From the NCBI GenBank assembly GCA_944380625.1, contig CALWIE010000083.1:1-7049 (forward strand): a stretch of 7,049 bases of DNA, written 5' to 3'. Under the pieces are notes generated by a model. The model was not told the origin of the DNA. It searched no databases and saw nothing but the letters and a program-made list of their open reading frames with translations. How positions within the stretch are numbered: position 1 is the stretch's first letter; every line of letters begins with the position of its first letter. Position numbers and translations under genes: made by a program. Below are positions 4,186-7,049 of the stretch, piece by piece. The DNA comes from an uncultured Clostridia bacterium. GTDB lineage: Bacteria > Bacillota_A > Clostridia > Oscillospirales > Acutalibacteraceae.

Positions 4186-5481
4186 ATGAAAACCTTGTCG
4201 TACATCAACTTCATCCTGGCGGCGGTCTTCGCGGCGTGCTACTGCTACCAGGCGGTGTTCCTGGCGGTGCGGCTGCTGGGGAAAAGGCGCCGGTTTGCCG
4301 CCCGTAAGCTCTGCCGGTACGGGGTGCTCATCGCCGCCCGGAATGAGAGCGCGGTGATCGCCCAGCTGATCGACAGCATCCGCGGCCAGGACTATCCCCA
4401 GGACCTGGTGGACATCTACGTGGTGGCGGACAACTGCACCGACGGCACCGCCCGGATCGCCCGGGAGCACGGGGCCCGGGTATTCGAGCGGTTCAACAAG
4501 GAGCAGGTGGGCAAGGGGTACGCCCTCTCCTTCCTTCTGGGGAAGATACGGGAGGAGTGTCCCCAGTGCCGGTACGACGGCTATTTCGTCTTCGACGCCG
4601 ACAACCTGCTGGATCCCCGCTACATAACCGAGATGAACAAGGTGTTCTCCAACGGGAACCGGGTAGTGACCGGCTACCGGAACACCAAGAACTTTGGGGA
4701 CAACTGGATTACCGCCGGGTACGGCGTCTGGTTCCTGCGGGAGAGCGAATACCTGAACAGCCCCCGGGACTTTTTGGGCACGGGCTGCGCCGTCTCCGGC
4801 ACCGGGTTTCTCTTTGCCCAGGATCTTTTGGACGAGCTGGGGGGCTGGGAGTACTTCCTGCTCACCGAGGATTTGGAGTTTACTGCCGACTTGGCCGCCC
4901 GGGGGGTGAAGATCGCCTACTGCCGGGACGCGGTGCTCTACGACGAGCAGCCCCGCAAGTTTGGCCAGTCCATTGTCCAGCGGTCCCGCTGGGTAAAGGG
5001 CTATTTGCAGGTGGTGGCAAAGCGGGGCGGCAGCATGGTGCGGGCCATGCTCTGTGAGGGGCGGTTCGCCTGCTTCGACATGCTCATGTGCACCATCCCC
5101 GCCGTGGTGCTTACCGTCATCAGCATTGTGCTCAACGGGGCCATGTTCGTTGTGGGGGTCACCTCCGCCAGGGACCAGCTGGGCATCTTCTTCTCCTCGG
5201 TGCTCGTCTCCATGGCGAACTCCTACGCCCTGCTGTACTTCTTGGGGGCTGTGACCCTGCTCACCGAGGGCGGGCGGATCCACTGCTCCCGGGGGAAAAA
5301 GGTCCTCTACTCCTTTACGTTCCCCCTGTTTGTGTTCACCTTTGGCATCGCCATGCTGGTGGCGGTTTTCGGCAGCGCCCAGTGGAAACCCATCCAGCAC
5401 AGCGTGGCCCTGTCCATTGGTGATATGGGCAGTGTTTCTCCCCAAGAACTGCGAAAACTGCGCAAAAACAGAAAACTTTGA
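4186..5481 (+). CDS. Membrane-bound family 2 glycosyltransferase
   Basis: This is a 431-residue GT2 (GT-A fold) enzyme that transfers a sugar from a nucleotide sugar to a growing glycan at the inner face of the membrane. An N-terminal membrane helix (about 5-31) precedes the catalytic domain: GVLIAARNES (46-55), ADNCTDGTA (81-89), the metal/nucleotide DxD-type DADN (137-140), GTGFLF (205-210), the acceptor-site TEDLEF (227-232) and QRSRW (265-269). The QxxRW motif is characteristic of the processive branch (PgaC, cellulose and hyaluronan synthase-like), so a polysaccharide synthase is plausible. Three C-terminal helices follow near 302-325, 334-358 and 374-396. ATG 4186 is chosen because the G-rich ribosome site ends nine bases upstream; ATG 4177 would abut that site. 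The product is unknown, and no other polysaccharide genes are visible nearby. Confidence 0.92.
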   Translation: MKTLSYINFILAAVFAACYCYQAVFLAVRLLGKRRRFAARKLCRYGVLIAARNESAVIAQLIDSIRGQDYPQDLVDIYVVADNCTDGTARIAREHGARVFERFNKEQVGKGYALSFLLGKIREECPQCRYDGYFVFDADNLLDPRYITEMNKVFSNGNRVVTGYRNTKNFGDNWITAGYGVWFLRESEYLNSPRDFLGTGCAVSGTGFLFAQDLLDELGGWEYFLLTEDLEFTADLAARGVKIAYCRDAVLYDEQPRKFGQSIVQRSRWVKGYLQVVAKRGGSMVRAMLCEGRFACFDMLMCTIPAVVLTVISIVLNGAMFVVGVTSARDQLGIFFSSVLVSMANSYALLYFLGAVTLLTEGGRIHCSRGKKVLYSFTFPLFVFTFGIAMLVAVFGSAQWKPIQHSVALSIGDMGSVSPQELRKLRKNRKL

Positions 5482-5502
5482 AGATTGACCTTTATTAAAC
5501 CC

Positions 5503-5546
5503 GCCCCTTGTGTTACAATGATCTGGACACAGGGGGCTTGTTTTTT
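5503..5546 (+). terminator. Rho-independent terminator of the glycosyltransferase gene
   Basis: An 11-bp stem GCCCCTTGTGT (5503-5513) / ACACAGGGGGC (5527-5537), with one wobble and a 13-nt loop, is followed by TTGTTTTTT to 5546. It starts 22 bases after the stop codon. The loop carries the -10 box of the purL promoter. Confidence 0.78.
5511..5519 (+). promoter_or_regulatory. Extended -10 promoter of purL
   Basis: TGTTACAAT is an extended -10 element, with only a weak -35 candidate (TTTATT at 5491-5496) at 17-bp spacing. The start would be near 5526, giving a leader of about 56 nt. No purine riboswitch core is visible in that leader, and I recognise no PurR box. Confidence 0.55.
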
Positions 5547-5581
5547 AACTTGAAAAGTCCGAGAGAAAGGTGGATTACTAC

Positions 5582-7049
5582 ATGGTCACACGGGTATTTG
5601 TCGAGAAGAAGCAGGGGTTTGACATCGAGGCCCAGCAGATGCTTTCGGACCTCCGGGGGAACCTGGGGATCGGGGGGCTGGAGCGGGTGCGCATCTTAAA
5701 CCGCTACGACGTGTCGGGGCTGACGGAGGAACAGTTTGCCGCCGCCGCGCGCACGGTCCTCTCCGAGCCCACCATGGACGGGGTGTATGGGGAGGACTTC
5801 TCCCTGCCGGAGGACTACCAGGTCTTCGCCATGGAGTACCTGCCCGGCCAGTACGATCAGCGGGCGGACTCCGCCGCCCAGTGCGTGCAGCTTTTGACCC
5901 AGGGGGAGCGGCCCCAGGTGGCCACCGCCCGGGTCATCGGCCTGAAGGGCCAGGTCTCCCCGGAGGAGTTTGAAAAGGTAAAGCACTATCTCATCAACCC
6001 GGTGGAGAGCCGGGAGGCCTCTTTGGAAAAGCCCCAAACCTTAGATATGCAGGCCGACGTCCCCGCGGACGTGGCCCGGGTCGTAGGCTTTACCAGCTGG
6101 GGCGACAGGGAGATGGAGGAGTACTTTAACTCCATGGGCTTTGCCATGACCCTTTCGGACCTGAAGTTCTGCCGGGACTACTTTCGGGATCAGGAGCACC
6201 GGGACCCCACCGTCACCGAGCTGCGGGTGATCGACACCTATTGGAGCGACCACTGCCGCCACACCACCTTCCTGACCCGCCTGAACGAGATCGATGTGGA
6301 ACAGGGGCCCTTGAGCGCCGCTGTGGAAAAGGCCCTGCAGGATTACCTCGCCCTGCGGGAGGAGCTCTACCAGGGCAAGGACAAGCCCGTGTCCCTGATG
6401 GACATGGCCACCATCGGCGGCAAATACCTGCGGAAGAAGGGCCTGGTGCCCGATTTGGACGAGAGCGAGGAGATCAACGCCTGCTCCATCGAGGCCCCGG
6501 TCACCATCGACGGCAAAACCGAGACCTGGCTGATCCAGTTTAAAAACGAGACCCACAACCACCCCACGGAGATTGAGCCCTTCGGCGGGGCGGCCACCTG
6601 CCTGGGCGGGGCCATCCGGGACCCCCTGTCCGGCCGGTCCTACGTGTACCAGGCCATGCGGGTCACCGGCAGCGGCGACCCCACCGTGACCTTTGAGAAG
6701 ACCCTCCACGGCAAGCTGCCCTCCCGGAAGATCACCACCGGGGCGGCCGCAGGGTACTCCTCCTACGGCAACCAGATCGGCCTGGCCACCGGACAGGTCA
6801 CGGAGCTCTACGACCCCGGCTACGTTGCCAAGCGCCTGGAGATCGGCGCGGTGATCGGCGCCTCCCCCAAGGCAAACGTCCGCCGGGAGGCCCCTGTCCC
6901 CGGGGATGTGATCGTCCTGCTGGGCGGCGCCACCGGCCGGGACGGCATCGGCGGGGCCACGGGTTCCAGCAAGGCCCACACGGCGAAGAGCCGGGAGGTC
7001 AGCGGGGCCGAGGTGCAGAAGGGCAACCCCCCCACCGAGCGGAAGCTCC
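5582..7049 (+). CDS. purL: Phosphoribosylformylglycinamidine synthase (FGAM synthase), 3' truncated by the window edge
   Basis: This is the fourth step of purine synthesis: FGAR plus glutamine and ATP give FGAM in the cytoplasm. The frame is open for 489 codons to the window end. Start ATG 5582 has AAAGGTGG (5566-5573) eight bases upstream. After an N-terminal domain of about 150 residues and a linker come the signatures YWSDHCRHTTF (220-230), FKNETHNHPTEIEPFGGAA (from 320), a segment from GKLPSRKITTG to DPGYVAKR, the glycine-rich GDVIVLLGGATGRDG (441-455) and VQKGNPPTERKL at the edge. The N-terminal extension and spacing fit the long single-chain PurL of about 1,240 residues, with a C-terminal glutaminase domain, rather than the short PurL/PurQ/PurS type. 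About 40% is visible. Other pur genes would be expected only beyond the window, if at all. Confidence 0.95.
   Translation, partial: MVTRVFVEKKQGFDIEAQQMLSDLRGNLGIGGLERVRILNRYDVSGLTEEQFAAAARTVLSEPTMDGVYGEDFSLPEDYQVFAMEYLPGQYDQRADSAAQCVQLLTQGERPQVATARVIGLKGQVSPEEFEKVKHYLINPVESREASLEKPQTLDMQADVPADVARVVGFTSWGDREMEEYFNSMGFAMTLSDLKFCRDYFRDQEHRDPTVTELRVIDTYWSDHCRHTTFLTRLNEIDVEQGPLSAAVEKALQDYLALREELYQGKDKPVSLMDMATIGGKYLRKKGLVPDLDESEEINACSIEAPVTIDGKTETWLIQFKNETHNHPTEIEPFGGAATCLGGAIRDPLSGRSYVYQAMRVTGSGDPTVTFEKTLHGKLPSRKITTGAAAGYSSYGNQIGLATGQVTELYDPGYVAKRLEIGAVIGASPKANVRREAPVPGDVIVLLGGATGRDGIGGATGSSKAHTAKSREVSGAEVQKGNPPTERKL

Noticed and set aside
3544..4214. Minus-strand frames sharing peptide segments (VGRPRPCRRQEGGLSSPVTG)
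   Set aside because: The similarity comes from the DNA repeat itself. Changes are not biased to third codon positions and the frames lack starts with ribosome sites.
4054..5445. Long minus-strand open frame opposite the glycosyltransferase
   Set aside because: It is an antisense shadow of a high-GC gene. The + strand product has complete GT2 motifs while this frame has only low-complexity H, G, P, A-rich sequence.
5526..5581. Purine riboswitch or attenuator in the purL leader
   Set aside because: The leader is only about 56 nt and shows neither the conserved purine-aptamer loops nor a second terminator after the start site.

Overview
The window looks like a chromosomal segment from a high-GC clostridial Firmicute, most likely a gut Oscillospirales-type organism; this placement is inference. 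The reasons are strong Shine-Dalgarno sites, sigma-A-like promoters, T-run terminators, an S-layer homology (SLH) domain protein and a PurL that appears to be the long, single-chain form seen in clostridia. The genes are heavily GC-biased at third codon positions. The AT-rich stretches are confined to the intergenic promoters.

Layout: (1) 3-1016, the 3' three quarters of a MATE-family exporter on the + strand. (2) 1017-1195, a convergent intergenic region holding two copies of a 31-bp hairpin repeat around a 57-nt three-way-junction element. (3) 1196-1963 on the minus strand, a nucleoside phosphorylase with a clear promoter and GTG start. (4) 2021-2821 on the + strand, an SLH plus NlpC/P60-like reading frame with no believable start codon. 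(5) 2822-3308, a hairpin-rich intergenic region with several terminators, including a second copy of the three-way-junction element in the opposite orientation. (6) 3309-3385 on the minus strand, tRNA-Val(GAC) with its own promoter and terminator. (7) 3386-4185, about 800 bp without a credible gene. A good promoter at 3522-3550 fires into a 161-bp structured unit duplicated in tandem, with a pair of mirror-image hairpins between the copies. (8) 4186-5481, a membrane family-2 glycosyltransferase. (9) From 5582, purL, running off the window end, with its promoter -10 box in the loop of the glycosyltransferase terminator.

The protein-coding genes are individually ordinary: export, nucleoside salvage, cell surface, polysaccharide synthesis and purine synthesis. 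They do not form one obvious operon. The two nucleotide-metabolism genes, the phosphorylase and purL, are far apart and divergently oriented. The most unusual content is non-coding. A 57-nt three-way-junction family is present twice, at 1089-1145 (+) and 3066-3122 (-), with conserved closing arms and re-paired inner hairpins. A tandem structured repeat may form a long 5' leader or a separate RNA ahead of the glycosyltransferase.
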